Assembly: GCF_002858675.1 (NCBI RefSeq)
Contig: NZ_PJZF01000005.1
Coordinates: forward strand, 1 to 64,000
Direction of reading: 5' to 3'
Origin: Chimaeribacter californicus
GTDB lineage: Bacteria; Pseudomonadota; Gammaproteobacteria; Enterobacterales; Enterobacteriaceae
DNA: 64,000 nucleotides
Position numbers and translations under genes: made by a program. The notes beneath the pieces are model-generated. The model ran no database searches. It was not told the origin of the DNA and worked only from the letters and a program-made list of their open reading frames with translations. Position 1 is the first letter of the stretch. Every line of letters starts with the position of its first letter. Shown here in pieces: positions 16,140 through 27,082 of the stretch.

Positions 16140-19100
16140 TCAGAGCACGGCGAACTCTTTGCCGAGGCGGCTGACGCCCAGCCCGTTGACCTTTTTCACC
16201 CGGATCTGCACCGGGATGCGCTCTTTCATCGCATCCACATGGCTGATGACGCCGATGGTTTTGCCGGAGGCGTTGAGGTTGTCCAGCGCGTCCAGCGCCG
16301 TGTCCAGCGTGTCGGCGTCCAGGGTGCCGAACCCCTCATCCAGGAACAGCGAATCGATGCTGGTTTTGTGGCTGACCAGATCAGAGAGCGCCAGCGCCAG
16401 CGCCAGGCTCACCAGGAAACTTTCGCCGCCGGACAGGGTGCGGGTATCCCGCAGGGCATCCGCCTGCCAGGTGTCCACCACCTGAAGCTCCAGCGCATCG
16501 CTCTCTTTGCGCTGTAACAGGTAACGGCCATGCAGCCGCTCCAGCTGCTGGTTGGCGAGATAAACCAGATGATCCAGCGTCAGGCTCTGGGCAAAGCGGC
16601 GAAACTTGGCCCCGTCGCTGGAGCCGATCAGCGTATTGAGCGCGCTCCAGTCGCGGAACTGCTGCTGGCTTTCGGCAATCTGGTTAAAGAGCTGCTGCTG
16701 GTTGCTGCGGCGCTGGCGATCGCTTTCCAGCTGCTGGCGCAACTCGCCCTGCTGCTGGGCGCAGAGCCGCAATTGCTGTTGCAGCGCCGTCAGCTCTGCT
16801 TCCAGCGCGCCGCCGTCGGCCTGCGCGGGCAACGTTTCGGGCCGTTGCTGCTGATGCTGCGCCAGGGTGGCCTGGGCCTGTTTCAGCAGGGTTTCCGCTT
16901 CCTGCTGTTGCTGTATTAACAGCGCCTTCTGCTGATGCAGCGCATCCCGCTGCGCCTCATCCAGCAGGGCGGCAGTCAGCGCGCTTTCGTCCGCAAATTC
17001 GCTGGTGGCCAGCGCGGCGGTAAGCTGCTGTTCGCTCTGCTGTTCACGTCCGGCCAACTGCTGCTGTTGCTGCTCCAGCCCGTCGATCTCCCCGGCCAGC
17101 CGGCTCAGGGCGTGCTGCGCCTGCCGGCAGGCCGCTTCGGCCTGTTCGGCGGCCTGGGCGGCGGCCTGCACCTCACGCTGTAAGGCGTCACGCACTGCCG
17201 CCACATCACGATCGCCAAACAGATCGCGGCGCTGCTGTTGGGCCTGTGCCTGCTGTGCGGCCAGTGCGCGGCACTGGGCATCCAGCTCGGCCAGACGGGC
17301 GGCGGCATCCTCCACCCGCCGCTGTTCACCTTCGCGCCGCGTTTCGGCCTGCTTCAGCGCCAGCGTGAGATCCTGGCGCTCCTGCTGTTGCTGTTGCCAC
17401 TGCTGAAACTCCTGCTGGCGCTGTGCCAGCCAGGAGGCGTGCTCCCCGCTGCCCGGCGGCATCAGGCCCAGTGCCGCCAGCGCGGCGCTGATCTGCTGGG
17501 TTTCATCGGCCAGCGCCTGCTCCTCTTGTGCCTGCCGCGCCTGCTGCTGCGCCCACTGTTTTTGCTGTTCATGGCGGCGCTCATCAAGCAACGCCAGCTG
17601 GTGGTGCAGCTGCTGCTGGGCTTGCCGGGCAGCGTTCAGCGCCTCCTGTGCGGTGCGGTGCGCCTGTTGCAGGGTTTCACGTTGCTGCCACTGCTGCTGG
17701 AGCTGGTTTTCCTGCTGCTCTTCGTCCGCCAGCCAGGCGCTCAGCGCGGGCTCATCCGCCAGATCCACCGTGAGTGCCAGCAGGGCGCTTAACTGCTGCC
17801 AGCGTTGCTGCTGCTCTGCCTGCACCTGACCGGCGCGCGCCAGCTCCTGCTGCAATTGCGCTTCCCGCTCCTGCAGGGACTTCACCCGCGCGCCCAGTTC
17901 AATACCGGCGGTTTTTATCGCGTCTACCTGCTGTTCCAGCACCGCCAGCCGTTGCGCCGTCTCAGACAGGACAATGCCCTGGTAATCCGCAATCGCCGGG
18001 TGCTCAGTGGCCCCGCACAACGGGCAGGCGTCGCCGGGTTGCAACGCCGCGCGGTGCGCTTCGAAACGCACAATCTGCTCTTCGCGCTTATGCAGCGTTT
18101 TCAGGTCAGCCAGGTGCTGTTTTTGCAGTTGATACTGTTGGCGTTTTTCTGCCAGCTGCTGCCCGGCCAGCGTCAGCTGTTGCTGGTTCTCCTGCTGCTG
18201 CTGGTGCAGGTGGGCGATCTGCTGGTGGGTCTGGCGTGCCAGTGGCGCCAGCGCAGCAAGCTGACCGCGCACCGGCCGCCGTTCGCGCAATGCTGCCAGA
18301 CGGGTGCGCAGCGTCTCTTCCGGCCACTGGTGCTCCTGCGCCTGTAACGCCTGCTGGTGGGCGGCAGCCTGTGTTTCTGCCTGTTGCAACGCCTGATCCA
18401 CCGCTGGTTGCTGCTGCGCCAGCGTTTCGCGCTCCTGGGTCAGGCGGTCAAGCTGCTGCCGGGCGGCGGCCAGTTCCCGCTGAGCGGCCTGCTGTGCCTG
18501 CTGTTGGGTCACCTGCTGCTGGAGCTGCGTGCGCCACAGCGGCAGGTTCTCGCCCCACTGGGCATGGTGCGCATGGTCACGGGCATAGGTTTCCAGCGTG
18601 GCCAGCCGCACTGCGCCCTGTTCCAGTTGCTGTTGGGTCAGCTGCAACGCCCGGCGGCGTTCCGCCTCCTGCTGAAGCTGAAGCTGATACGCCTGTTGCA
18701 GCTCATCATGCTGCCGCGTCAGTTGGGCGAGCTGCGTGTCCAGCGGGGTAACCTGCGCAATCAGCGCTTCCTGCTGCGTCTGCTGCTGTTGCAGGGCGGT
18801 GAGCTGTTGGTGCGCCTGTTCATGGCGGGCGAGCAGCGGGGCCAGCGCCTGCTGCTGATCGTGCTGCCGGGCGAGCAGCGCGGTAAGCGTGGCCTGATGC
18901 TGAACGCGGTCGGTGCGTGCCTGATCCCGTGCCTGCTGGAGCGGGCGCAGCTTTTCCGCCGGTTCATTGCGCGCCAGCCGCAGCAAATCAGGCTGGGCCT
19001 GTTGCCAGTCGGCGCTTGCCTGCTGCTGTTGCCGGAGGCACTGTGCCAGTGCCTGCTGGTGGGCATGATCCTGGTTGATCCAGGCGATCCCACGCTGCAA

Positions 19101-19820
19101 CACGGCGGCCTGTTGCCCCTGACGGGTTTCCTGTTCCGCCAGCGTCGCCAGCTGGCCGGTGAGCTGCTGCTGCTGTTCGTCCGTCAGCAGTTCGATACCG
19201 GCCGCACGGTGGTGCAGGGCATCCAGATCGCTGCGCGCCTGTTTGTGCTGTTCAAATACCCGTTCAGAGAGCTGGCCATAAATTTCCGTGCCGGTCAGCT
19301 CCTCCAGCAGTTCCGCGCGGTCATTGGCATCGGCATTCAGGAAGGCGGCGAACTGCCCCTGTGACAGCATCATCGATTTGGTAAACCGGCCGAAATCCAG
19401 CCCGGTGATCTGCGCCACGGATTCCAGCTTGTCACGCACTTTGTCCGCCAGGATTTTGCCGTCCGCCACCCGCGCCAGTTCTACTTTTGGGGCCTGCAGG
19501 TTGCCGTCCGGCGCATTTTTGGCGCGGCGCTGGCTCCAGAAGGCGCGGTAGGCCACGCCCCTGACCTCAAATTCCACCTCCGCCAGGGATTCGGCGGTGT
19601 GGCGGGTCATCAGCTCATTGTGGCTCGGGGTCACCGTGAGGCGCGGCGTCTGGTGGTAAAGCGCCAGGCAGATGGCATCCAGCAGGGTGGTTTTGCCGGC
19701 ACCGGTGGGGCCGGTAATGGCAAACAGGCCGTTGCTGGCGAACGGCTCCTGCGTAAAGTCGATTTTCCATTCGCCTTGCAGCGAGTTGAGGTTTTTCAGC
19801 CGGAGGCTCAGAATTTTCAT
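16140..19820 (-). CDS. sbcC: Exonuclease subunit SbcC
   Basis: A 1226-residue SMC/Rad50-like ATPase. With SbcD it forms the nuclease that opens and degrades hairpin and palindromic DNA ends. The Walker A loop is GPTGAGKTT (about 38-46). The C-terminal half-ATPase has signature [17 protein letters not shown] and Walker [13 protein letters not shown]. Between them is a very long Gln-rich coiled coil broken by the zinc hook CPLC (Cys599, Cys602). It is about 180 residues longer than E. coli SbcC (1048), all in the coiled coil. The start overlaps the sbcD stop by 4 bases (ATGA), so the two are translationally coupled. Confidence 0.96.
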   Translation of the reverse strand: MKILSLRLKNLNSLQGEWKIDFTQEPFASNGLFAITGPTGAGKTTLLDAICLALYHQTPRLTVTPSHNELMTRHTAESLAEVEFEVRGVAYRAFWSQRRAKNAPDGNLQAPKVELARVADGKILADKVRDKLESVAQITGLDFGRFTKSMMLSQGQFAAFLNADANDRAELLEELTGTEIYGQLSERVFEQHKQARSDLDALHHRAAGIELLTDEQQQQLTGQLATLAEQETRQGQQAAVLQRGIAWINQDHAHQQALAQCLRQQQQASADWQQAQPDLLRLARNEPAEKLRPLQQARDQARTDRVQHQATLTALLARQHDQQQALAPLLARHEQAHQQLTALQQQQTQQEALIAQVTPLDTQLAQLTRQHDELQQAYQLQLQQEAERRRALQLTQQQLEQGAVRLATLETYARDHAHHAQWGENLPLWRTQLQQQVTQQQAQQAAQRELAAARQQLDRLTQERETLAQQQPAVDQALQQAETQAAAHQQALQAQEHQWPEETLRTRLAALRERRPVRGQLAALAPLARQTHQQIAHLHQQQQENQQQLTLAGQQLAEKRQQYQLQKQHLADLKTLHKREEQIVRFEAHRAALQPGDACPLCGATEHPAIADYQGIVLSETAQRLAVLEQQVDAIKTAGIELGARVKSLQEREAQLQQELARAGQVQAEQQQRWQQLSALLALTVDLADEPALSAWLADEEQQENQLQQQWQQRETLQQAHRTAQEALNAARQAQQQLHHQLALLDERRHEQQKQWAQQQARQAQEEQALADETQQISAALAALGLMPPGSGEHASWLAQRQQEFQQWQQQQQERQDLTLALKQAETRREGEQRRVEDAAARLAELDAQCRALAAQQAQAQQQRRDLFGDRDVAAVRDALQREVQAAAQAAEQAEAACRQAQHALSRLAGEIDGLEQQQQQLAGREQQSEQQLTAALATSEFADESALTAALLDEAQRDALHQQKALLIQQQQEAETLLKQAQATLAQHQQQRPETLPAQADGGALEAELTALQQQLRLCAQQQGELRQQLESDRQRRSNQQQLFNQIAESQQQFRDWSALNTLIGSSDGAKFRRFAQSLTLDHLVYLANQQLERLHGRYLLQRKESDALELQVVDTWQADALRDTRTLSGGESFLVSLALALALSDLVSHKTSIDSLFLDEGFGTLDADTLDTALDALDNLNASGKTIGVISHVDAMKERIPVQIRVKKVNGLGVSRLGKEFAVL

Positions 19821-21052
19821 GCAGATTGCACCCCTTCGTTGGCTTCACGCACCTCTTCCACCACCGTGCGGAACATCTGGCGCATTCTGGCGCAATGTTC
19901 GCTATCGGCGTCAGTTTCCAGCGCCATCCGCCGGTCAAACACCTCTGTCACGGACAGCTCCGTCAGCGTCTCTTTGGCCTGCTGGGCCAGGGCGCTCTGG
20001 CGCTGGGCTTTGTTGCGGCGCAGCAACACCACCTCCACCGGCAGCGGGTCGGTCAGCTGCTGGATGCGGCGCTGGATGTCACTCAGGTAATCCTGGGTGG
20101 CGACTTCAATGTCCAGCCACACCGGGCGCGCCGGGTCGGCGTTGCTAAACGCCTGTAACTGCTGTTCAATTTCCGCCAGCGAGCCTTTGACAATCGCCAT
20201 CGGCTGGTGCACCGGCACCGGCAGGGTCTCTACCGAGGCCAGTGTTGCGCCGTCAAACTCCAGCAGGTAGACGCTTTTGGTGTTATTGGCTTCGTCAAAG
20301 CTGAGCGGAATGGGTGACCCGCTGTAGCGGATATGGTGGCTTTTCGCCACGCACTGGGCGCGGTGGATATGGCCGAGGGCGATGTAGTCCACCGGCGGGA
20401 ACGCCTGAGCAGGGAAGGCGTCCAGCGTGCCGATGTAGATGTCACGCACCGAATCCGTGGTGGAGACGCCCACGGTGGTCAGGTGCCCGGTGGCGATAAT
20501 CGGCAGCGGCAGGCCGAGTTCGTCGCGCCTGGCCAGCGCCGCCTGGTGCAGGCTGTGGTAATGGGCGGCAATCGCCTCCTGCAGCGCGAGCTGTTTCTCA
20601 CTGCCGGACTGGCCGGCGCGGCTGTGCAGCAGGTCACGCGGGCGCAGGAACGGAATGGCACAGAGCAGCGCGCCGGGGGTGCCGTCATGCCGGTTCAGCA
20701 CACAGAGCTGGGGGCTGTGGTCGGCCTTCACATTGGCGATCACCGTGGTATTCAGGCAGGAGAGCAGCTCCCGCGACTCGTTCAGCGTGGCCACGGAATC
20801 ATGGTTACCGCCCAGCACAATCAGCTGGCAGCCGGTGCGCTGCAACGCTACCACAAAGCGGTTATAGAGCTGGCGGGCATAGCTCGGCGGTGCGCCGGTA
20901 TCAAAGATATCCCCGGCGACCACCACGGCATCCACCTGGTGGGCGTCAACCTGTTCAATCAGCCAGGTCAGGAACGCCTGGTGCTCCGCTGCGCGGCTCT
21001 TGGTGAAAAAGACCTGGCCAAGATGCCAGTCAGATGTATGAATCAGGCGCAT
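19817..21052 (-). CDS. sbcD: Exonuclease subunit SbcD
   Basis: A 411-residue Mre11-type metallophosphoesterase, the nuclease partner of SbcC. The two-metal active-site motifs are in order: SDWHLGQ (about 6-12), AGDIFDTG (about 47-54), GGNHDS (about 80-85), then a GHLTT block and ALGHIHRAQ near 245-255. The N-terminus [13 protein letters not shown] fixes the start. It is the first gene of sbcDC, divergent from phoB, as in E. coli. The neighbouring araJ of E. coli is absent. Confidence 0.96.
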   Translation of the reverse strand: MRLIHTSDWHLGQVFFTKSRAAEHQAFLTWLIEQVDAHQVDAVVVAGDIFDTGAPPSYARQLYNRFVVALQRTGCQLIVLGGNHDSVATLNESRELLSCLNTTVIANVKADHSPQLCVLNRHDGTPGALLCAIPFLRPRDLLHSRAGQSGSEKQLALQEAIAAHYHSLHQAALARRDELGLPLPIIATGHLTTVGVSTTDSVRDIYIGTLDAFPAQAFPPVDYIALGHIHRAQCVAKSHHIRYSGSPIPLSFDEANNTKSVYLLEFDGATLASVETLPVPVHQPMAIVKGSLAEIEQQLQAFSNADPARPVWLDIEVATQDYLSDIQRRIQQLTDPLPVEVVLLRRNKAQRQSALAQQAKETLTELSVTEVFDRRMALETDADSEHCARMRQMFRTVVEEVREANEGVQSA

Positions 21053-21245
21053 AACACTCTCGCTTCGTATTGCCTGCCCCGGAGGGCGGAGGAGGCTGAT
21101 TATAAACGCCGTCGCGGCGCCATGTCGTGGGGGAAACCGGACAGTGTTTGCGAGGCACTTTCCAACTCCGTCATTTTATTGCCCACCGGGCTACACTTAA
21201 CGGTAAGGTATGACCAATTCCCGTGATGAATGGACGCGGTAAACT

Positions 21246-21279
21246 TATTCATAAATGTGTCATAAAACTGACGCATAAT
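21246..21279 (+). promoter_or_regulatory. Pho box and promoter of phoB
   Basis: TTCATAAATGTGTCATAAAACTG followed by ACGCATAATG closely matches the E. coli phoB control region: two PhoB repeats of 11 bases, then a CATAAT -10 at 21274-21279. It lies about 50-80 bases before the phoB ATG and supports autoregulation by phosphate limitation. Confidence 0.85.
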
Positions 21280-21326
21280 GGCGGCCGCACACAAACGTGA
21301 TCGCTAACCTATTGGCAGGATTGACG

Positions 21327-22016
21327 ATGGCAAGACGTATTTTGGTGGTTGAGGATGAAGCCCCGATTCGGGAGATGGTCTGCTTTGTTCTGGAACAGAA
21401 CGGCTACCAGCCGCTGGAAGCGGAAGATTTTGACAGCGCGCTGAACCGGCTGGCAGAACCTTTCCCCGATCTGGTGCTGCTCGACTGGATGCTGCCGGGC
21501 GGCTCCGGGTTGCAATTTATCAAGCACATGAAACGTGAAGCGATGACGCGTGACATCCCGGTGATGATGCTGACCGCGCGCGGTGAAGAGGAAGACCGGG
21601 TGCGTGGGCTGGAAGTGGGCGCGGATGATTACATCACCAAACCCTTCTCACCCAAAGAGCTGGTGGCGCGCATCAAGGCGGTGATGCGGCGCATCTCGCC
21701 GATGGCGCTGGAAGAGATGATTGAGATGCAGGGGCTGAGCCTTGACCCTTCATCACACCGGGTGATGGCAAATGAATCCCCGCTGGAAATGGGCCCCACG
21801 GAGTTCCGGCTGCTGCATTTCTTTATGACCCACTCAGAGCGGGTCTACAGCCGTGAGCAACTGCTGAACCATGTCTGGGGCACCAACGTGTATGTGGAAG
21901 ACCGGACAGTGGACGTGCACATCCGCCGCCTGCGCAAGGCGCTGGAGAGCAGCGGCCACGATCGCATGGTGCAGACCGTCCGCGGGACGGGTTACCGATT
22001 CTCAACGCGCTACTGA
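21327..22016 (+). CDS. phoB: Phosphate regulon response regulator PhoB
   Basis: A 229-residue OmpR-family transcription activator of the phosphate-starvation regulon. The receiver has D53 (LLDWMLPG), the switch Thr in MLTARGEE and the Lys in DDYITKPF. The C-terminal winged helix ends [11 protein letters not shown], and its recognition helix is [13 protein letters not shown]. The start at 21327 ([11 protein letters not shown]) matches E. coli; a GTG at 21297 would add unconserved residues. It is preceded by a Pho box and followed at 21 bases by phoR. Confidence 0.97.
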   Translation: MARRILVVEDEAPIREMVCFVLEQNGYQPLEAEDFDSALNRLAEPFPDLVLLDWMLPGGSGLQFIKHMKREAMTRDIPVMMLTARGEEEDRVRGLEVGADDYITKPFSPKELVARIKAVMRRISPMALEEMIEMQGLSLDPSSHRVMANESPLEMGPTEFRLLHFFMTHSERVYSREQLLNHVWGTNVYVEDRTVDVHIRRLRKALESSGHDRMVQTVRGTGYRFSTRY

Positions 22017-22037
22017 TGCCGCGGCGGAGACCATAAC

Positions 22038-23354
22038 GTGCTGGAACGTCTATCCTGGAAGGGGCTGGCGCTGGAACTGGCGCTGTTTTGCCTGCCCGGC
22101 CTGCTGCTGGGGCTGCTGTTTGGCGGCCTCTCCTGGTGGCTGCTGGCCAGCGTGCTGGGCGCTCTGTGCTGGAATTACTATAACCAGCTCCGGCTCTCGT
22201 ACTGGTTATGGCTGGACCGCAGCATGACGCCGCCCACCGGCCGCTGGAGCTGGGAGCCGGTCTTCTATGGTCTCTATCAAATGCAGCTGCGTAACCGGCG
22301 GCGGCGGCGCGAGCTGGCGCTGCTGATTAAGCGTTTCCGCAGCGGTGCGGAATCCCTGCCGGATGCGGTGGTGCTGACCACGGAAGAGGGCATGATCTTC
22401 TGGTGCAACGGGCTGGCCCAGCAACTGCTGGGGCTGCGCTGGCCGGAAGATAACGGCCAGAACATCCTTAACCTGCTGCGTTACCCGGAATTTACCCGCT
22501 ACCTGCAAGGCGAAACCTTTACCCGCCCGCTGACGCTGGTGCTGAACAACGGCCACCATGTGGAGTTCCGCGCTATGCCCTATTCCGAAGGGCAATTGCT
22601 GATGGTGGCGCGTGACGTCACCCAGATGCGCCAGCTGGAAGGGGCGCGGCGCAACTTTTTCGCCAACGTCAGCCATGAGCTGCGCACGCCGCTGACGGTG
22701 CTGCAGGGCTACCTGGAGATGATGGGCGAGGAGACGCTGGAAGAGCCGCTGCGCAGCAAGGCACTGCACACCATGCAGGCGCAGACCCGCCGGATGGACG
22801 GGCTGGTGCAGCAACTGCTGACGCTGTCAAAAATCGAGGCCGCGCCGCCGCCGGATATGCAGGAGCGGGTGGACATCCCGCGGATGTTGCGCCAGTTGCA
22901 GCCTGAGGCGCAGGCGCTGAGCAATAACCAGCACCAGATCGAGTTCCGCATCAATGAAGCGCTGAAGGTCTTCGGCAATGAGGACCAGCTGCGCAGCGCC
23001 GTCTCTAACCTGGTGTATAACGCCGTGAACCATACGCCGCCCGGCACGCGTATTGAGGTCTCCTGGCAGCGTACCGCGCAGGGCGCGCAGTTTCTGGTAA
23101 GTGATAACGGGCCGGGGATCGCCGCTGAGCACCTGCCGCGCCTGACGGAGCGTTTCTACCGGGTGGATAAGGCGCGCTCGCGCCAGACCGGCGGCAGCGG
23201 GCTGGGGCTGGCGATCGTCAAACATGCGCTGAACCACCACGACGCGCGGCTGGAGGTGCTGAGTGAGCCGGGCGAAGGCACCCGCTTTATGTTTACCCTG
23301 CCAAAACGGCTGATTGTGCCGGATGCATTGACTCAGGGCGCGACACAGACATAA
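22038..23354 (+). CDS. phoR: Phosphate regulon sensor kinase PhoR
   Basis: A 438-residue inner-membrane sensor kinase that phosphorylates PhoB when phosphate is scarce. Two close membrane segments (about 12-30 and 33-48) lack a periplasmic domain, as is typical. They are followed by a basic linker ([11 protein letters not shown]), a PAS domain (about 100-190), HisKA with H213 in [12 protein letters not shown], and the ATPase with N-box [10 protein letters not shown] and G-boxes DNGPGI and GGSGLGLAI. The start is GTG with CGGAGA upstream. It is co-transcribed with phoB, and the PstS-like gene follows 34 bases later. Confidence 0.97.
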   Translation: MLERLSWKGLALELALFCLPGLLLGLLFGGLSWWLLASVLGALCWNYYNQLRLSYWLWLDRSMTPPTGRWSWEPVFYGLYQMQLRNRRRRRELALLIKRFRSGAESLPDAVVLTTEEGMIFWCNGLAQQLLGLRWPEDNGQNILNLLRYPEFTRYLQGETFTRPLTLVLNNGHHVEFRAMPYSEGQLLMVARDVTQMRQLEGARRNFFANVSHELRTPLTVLQGYLEMMGEETLEEPLRSKALHTMQAQTRRMDGLVQQLLTLSKIEAAPPPDMQERVDIPRMLRQLQPEAQALSNNQHQIEFRINEALKVFGNEDQLRSAVSNLVYNAVNHTPPGTRIEVSWQRTAQGAQFLVSDNGPGIAAEHLPRLTERFYRVDKARSRQTGGSGLGLAIVKHALNHHDARLEVLSEPGEGTRFMFTLPKRLIVPDALTQGATQT

Positions 23355-23388
23355 TTACCCGCTTCAGCCCCCTTGAGCCACACAACCC

Positions 23389-24375
23389 ATGATTTCACGG
23401 CATTGCCGGCAGGCCCTGGCCTGCCTTCTGTTTCTGCTGCCGGTTGCCTTTTTCTGCCTGCCGGTGTCGGCTGCTGTCCCGGAGCCCGGCCAGGCTGCAC
23501 CCGCCAACCGGATGCTTTCCGGCAACCTGTCCAGCGTCGGGTCTGACACGCTCGCCACCCTGATGGCGTTGTGGGGCGAGGGCTTCTCCCGCCGCTACCC
23601 TGGGGTGAATTTACAGATTCAGGCGGCCGGTTCTTCAACGGCACCCACCGCACTGGCTGCCGGGGCCGCCCAGTTGGGGCCGATGAGCCGGCCGATGAAA
23701 AATGCGGAAATCGCCTCGTTCCGCCAGCGGTACGGCTACCCGCCGCTGGCGGTGCCGGTGGCGGTGGATGCGCTGGTGGTGCTGGTCAATCAGGATAACC
23801 CGCTGACCGGCCTGACCTGGGACCAGCTGGATGCGATTTTTTCCGTGACGCAACGCTGCGGGGAGACGGGGCAGTTACGCCGCTGGGGGGATGTCGGCCT
23901 CGGCGGCAGCTGGGCTGAGCGCCCCTTTGCGCGCTATGGCCGTAACTCCGCTTCCGGCACCTATGGCTATTTCAAATTGCGTGCGCTGTGCGGCGGGGAT
24001 TTCCTGCCGCAGGTCAACGAGTTGCCCGGTTCCTCGTCCGTGGCGCAGGCGGTGGCCGGCACGCTGAACAGCATCGGCTATGCCAGTATCGGCTTTCACA
24101 CCAGCGGGGTGAAGGCGTTGCCGCTGGCTGAGGATGGCCGGCACTTCATCCAGCCCACCGCGGACAATGTGCGCAACGGCCACTATCCGCTGACCCGCTT
24201 CCTGTACATCTACGTGAATAAAGCGCCGGGCCAGCCGCTGGAGCCGCTGACGGCCGCCTTCTTCAGCCATGTGCTGTCAGAGGCCGGGCAGCGGGTGATC
24301 ACCCGCGACGGTTACCTGCCGTTGCCGCCGGACAAGCTGCGCGAAGTGCGTGAGCTGCTGGGGCTGGCAGAATAG
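23389..24375 (+). CDS. PstS-like phosphate-binding protein (orphan)
   Basis: A 328-residue secreted phosphate-binding-type protein. A signal peptide of about 30 residues ends near VSAAV. The mature part has the PstS-family opening LSSVGSDTLATLMALWGEGFSRRYPG, a central QAAGSSTAP loop, and the phosphate-contact motif RYGRNSASGTYGYFK. Two cysteines (CGETGQ and ALCGG) could form a periplasmic disulfide. No pstC, pstA or pstB is nearby. It begins 34 bases after phoR, so it is probably read through from the Pho-box promoter. It may feed the housekeeping Pst transporter or sense phosphate. The ribosome site is weak (TTGAG), so the exact start is uncertain. Confidence 0.85.
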   Translation: MISRHCRQALACLLFLLPVAFFCLPVSAAVPEPGQAAPANRMLSGNLSSVGSDTLATLMALWGEGFSRRYPGVNLQIQAAGSSTAPTALAAGAAQLGPMSRPMKNAEIASFRQRYGYPPLAVPVAVDALVVLVNQDNPLTGLTWDQLDAIFSVTQRCGETGQLRRWGDVGLGGSWAERPFARYGRNSASGTYGYFKLRALCGGDFLPQVNELPGSSSVAQAVAGTLNSIGYASIGFHTSGVKALPLAEDGRHFIQPTADNVRNGHYPLTRFLYIYVNKAPGQPLEPLTAAFFSHVLSEAGQRVITRDGYLPLPPDKLREVRELLGLAE

Positions 24376-24415
24376 CGGGGACGCGGCGCAGCCACACGTG
24401 GGCGTGCCTGCCTGC

Positions 24416-27079
24416 TCAGCCGGGCTGGCTGGGGTAAACCGCCAGCGTCAGGTACTGTTTGCCTGAAAGGATGATCGCGCCGGTAAGGGTTTCCTGGTAC
24501 TCCTCGCGCAGGCTCAACCGGTGGAGTAACTGTTCACCGCTGCTGTTAATTCTGAAGGTCTCCGGCGTATCGCCGGGGTTGAACAGCCGGATAATCAAGG
24601 CATTATCCGGCCCCGGTTTGCACATGCTCATAAAAATACGCGGGTTATCGATCGCCAGTTTCATCGCCGCCGCAGGTGCCGGTTGGTCAGGCAACGGGAT
24701 GGTAAAGCGTTCCAGCCGCTCTTCAAACGTGTTCAGGCTCTGGACGTGATAAGTCAGATGATGTTCACGGTATTTTTTCACCGCGCTGTACAGGGCGGCC
24801 TCATCCATCCGGTGGTCGTCAAAAATCAGCGCGTAATCAAATGCCATGGGTTGCTGCATCAGCGCATCCGGCGTGTACACCACCTTATTGTTGATGCCGG
24901 AGGCCCGCCCCGGCCGCCACTGGGTGTCATCTTTACCCAGCAGCCCTACGCTGCGAAACAGGGTAAACGCAATGCTGTTCTCCTCCGGCAGCACCTCATA
25001 CTCTTTCATGCCTTTGGTCATCACGCCGAAAACGCAGCGCGCATCTTTCAGGTAGACCAGGTTCTCCAGGGTATGGATCGGCACCGGTTTTTCGACAAAG
25101 CCCGCTTCCCGCCAGGTCGGCACATAGCGGCCCGCCGTTTCGCGCCGGAGAACCGAATAGCCCTGATCGGCATAGGAATACACGGGCCGTTCAACCGGTG
25201 TTTTTATCTGCACCCGCAGGCGGTGTTCCGTCTGGGTGTTGTGCAGGTCGTGATGCACCCGGATCGCCGGGTCATTGTGGCGCAACTCAAGCCGGGTCCG
25301 GATGGTCAGCGGCTGATCCTGTTGGCCCGCCTTGCGCTCTGCCATCCCTTGCGGCAGGCATAACACCGACTCCAGCGTCATGCGGGAAACCAGTGGGCCA
25401 CGCTCTGTGGCGATAAGCCTGAAGGTGTTAAAGAGAAGTGGGCGCTCACTTTCAAGGGGTGAGAAATCGAATTCGTCGCCGTCATCCCCTTCATCAACAA
25501 AAGTGAGCAGATCCTCAATCCGCTGGTGAAGCCGGATATGCTCCAGCGACAATTTTCCGGCGTGGAAGGTGATCCGGTAGTGGCCGTTTTCAATGTGGGT
25601 CGCGGGCAGCGTGGTGAGCGGGGTGGCGGGTTCATCAATGTTCTCTTCATCGACCACATACGCCTGATAGCCCAGCCCTGCCGTGGGGAAAGGGGTGAAC
25701 AGAATTTCGCTGCGGTAGTAGTTGTCTGCCGGCTCCAGCTTTTCGCCCTGCGCCGTGACAATCACTTTTTTACCGCCGTCTATCGCCTCCTGCCGGAGCA
25801 GGGTGCAGCACACCGGTGTGCCGTTATGCCGCAGGGTGAAGTGCGGGCTGCGGGTAAAGAGCACGGCGCTGACCAGCTGGTCGAGCGGGTGAATATCGCA
25901 GTTGAACACCACCAGCAGGTTAGCCTGGCCCAGCTGGCGGGTAATCTGATGGCTGAGTTTCTTTTTCAGCAGGTTAATCAGGCTCAGCGCGGAACGCTCG
26001 ACGCTGATCAGGCGCTGTTTAATGTCGTGGTTGACCGGATCGGCATTCGTCGCTTCCAGGCCGTTGTGCGCATGGGCCGAGAAAACCGTTTTCCACAGGG
26101 TGTCCATCAGGCGTGCAGGGCAGGTGATGCCATACAGGGAAGCCAGTGAGGCCAGCGGCTCAAGCTGGTCCAGCATCAGGTGCTCCGTCTGCCAGCTCTG
26201 TTGTTTGATGTCGTAGCGGGTGGAGTGGCAGGTGCGGTGAATCCGTGATTTCTGGCACCCGACCAGTTCACCGTCGATAATGTGCGGGAAGTCCGTGTCC
26301 GCCCAGGCGTCTTCCATATAGGTTTCATAATCGGCCAGTGTGAAGTGATAGCCCGTCTGGCAGCGGTTCAGCGCAGCGACGGTGGCCGGGAAGTCAGCGT
26401 TCGCCAGTACCTGATCGCCGCCTGCGGGCAGGAGTAGTTTGTCGGTGCCTTGGTTCATGGCGGAAAGCTGGTCGAGGATCGGTAATAACCGTTGTTCAAG
26501 GTAATCCGGCTGCGCGCTTAAAAATTTCCCCGGCCCGTAGCCAAAATAGAGATAATTTGTCGCGATCATGGCCTGGTTGGGCGCGCGCCAATAGAAATTC
26601 AACTCACCGTTTAATTGGTCGGTGTAAATACCGCGCTGTAATACACAATAGGTGATGCCGAGATCGGTAAAAAAGGCGGGCAGCCAGGCGTGCTGGCCAA
26701 AAATATCGGGCAGGTAACCAATATTCATGCTGTGACCAAAGTGCCCGGCTATTTTGGTGCCGTATACCAGGTTGCGGATCAGGGATTCGGTGCGGATCAG
26801 CAGGGAATCACATTGGGTATACCAGGGGCCGACCATTAACCGCCGCGCACGGATTAACGCCTCTATACGTGCGCTATTTTCCGGCCTGATCGCCAGATAC
26901 TCTTCAATCACGCAGGCGAGGCCATCAAAGGTATAACTGGGAAAGGCCGGGTCGCGCTCCAATACATTGATCAGGTAATCCATATTCTCAATTAACAGAA
27001 TATGGGAATCCTCGCAGGTGAAATACCATTCTGCATCCCAGTGGGAATGTGGGACGACATAAACCTCTTTCTTTGCCAT
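24416..27079 (-). CDS. GH38 alpha-mannosidase (MngB-like)
   Basis: An 887-residue cytoplasmic (no signal peptide) glycoside hydrolase family 38 enzyme. The N-terminal catalytic domain opens with the zinc motif HSHWD (H11, H13, D15), and the GYLPDIFG motif carries the nucleophile D125; AHAHNGLE near residue 350 holds the third zinc His. C-terminal beta-sandwich domains follow (about 400-887). It is close in length to E. coli MngB (877), which releases mannose 6-phosphate from phosphorylated mannosylglycerate, but the primary sequence is fairly divergent, so another alpha-mannoside is possible. It follows the PTS gene with its AGGAG site overlapping the PTS stop codon, giving tight coupling. 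Confidence 0.9.
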   Translation of the reverse strand: MAKKEVYVVPHSHWDAEWYFTCEDSHILLIENMDYLINVLERDPAFPSYTFDGLACVIEEYLAIRPENSARIEALIRARRLMVGPWYTQCDSLLIRTESLIRNLVYGTKIAGHFGHSMNIGYLPDIFGQHAWLPAFFTDLGITYCVLQRGIYTDQLNGELNFYWRAPNQAMIATNYLYFGYGPGKFLSAQPDYLEQRLLPILDQLSAMNQGTDKLLLPAGGDQVLANADFPATVAALNRCQTGYHFTLADYETYMEDAWADTDFPHIIDGELVGCQKSRIHRTCHSTRYDIKQQSWQTEHLMLDQLEPLASLASLYGITCPARLMDTLWKTVFSAHAHNGLEATNADPVNHDIKQRLISVERSALSLINLLKKKLSHQITRQLGQANLLVVFNCDIHPLDQLVSAVLFTRSPHFTLRHNGTPVCCTLLRQEAIDGGKKVIVTAQGEKLEPADNYYRSEILFTPFPTAGLGYQAYVVDEENIDEPATPLTTLPATHIENGHYRITFHAGKLSLEHIRLHQRIEDLLTFVDEGDDGDEFDFSPLESERPLLFNTFRLIATERGPLVSRMTLESVLCLPQGMAERKAGQQDQPLTIRTRLELRHNDPAIRVHHDLHNTQTEHRLRVQIKTPVERPVYSYADQGYSVLRRETAGRYVPTWREAGFVEKPVPIHTLENLVYLKDARCVFGVMTKGMKEYEVLPEENSIAFTLFRSVGLLGKDDTQWRPGRASGINNKVVYTPDALMQQPMAFDYALIFDDHRMDEAALYSAVKKYREHHLTYHVQSLNTFEERLERFTIPLPDQPAPAAAMKLAIDNPRIFMSMCKPGPDNALIIRLFNPGDTPETFRINSSGEQLLHRLSLREEYQETLTGAIILSGKQYLTLAVYPSQPG

Positions 27080-27082
27080 CGG

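Noticed and set aside
17774-18751. 325-codon Pro/Ala-rich plus-strand frame inside sbcC
   Set aside because: It is antisense to the CAG/CTG-rich coiled-coil part of sbcC, which gives artificial Pro/Ala repeats.
16140-19820. Repeated CTG/CAG blocks taken as a possible repeat array or CRISPR
   Set aside because: There are no regular repeat-spacer units. The pattern follows the Gln-rich coiled coil of SbcC in frame.
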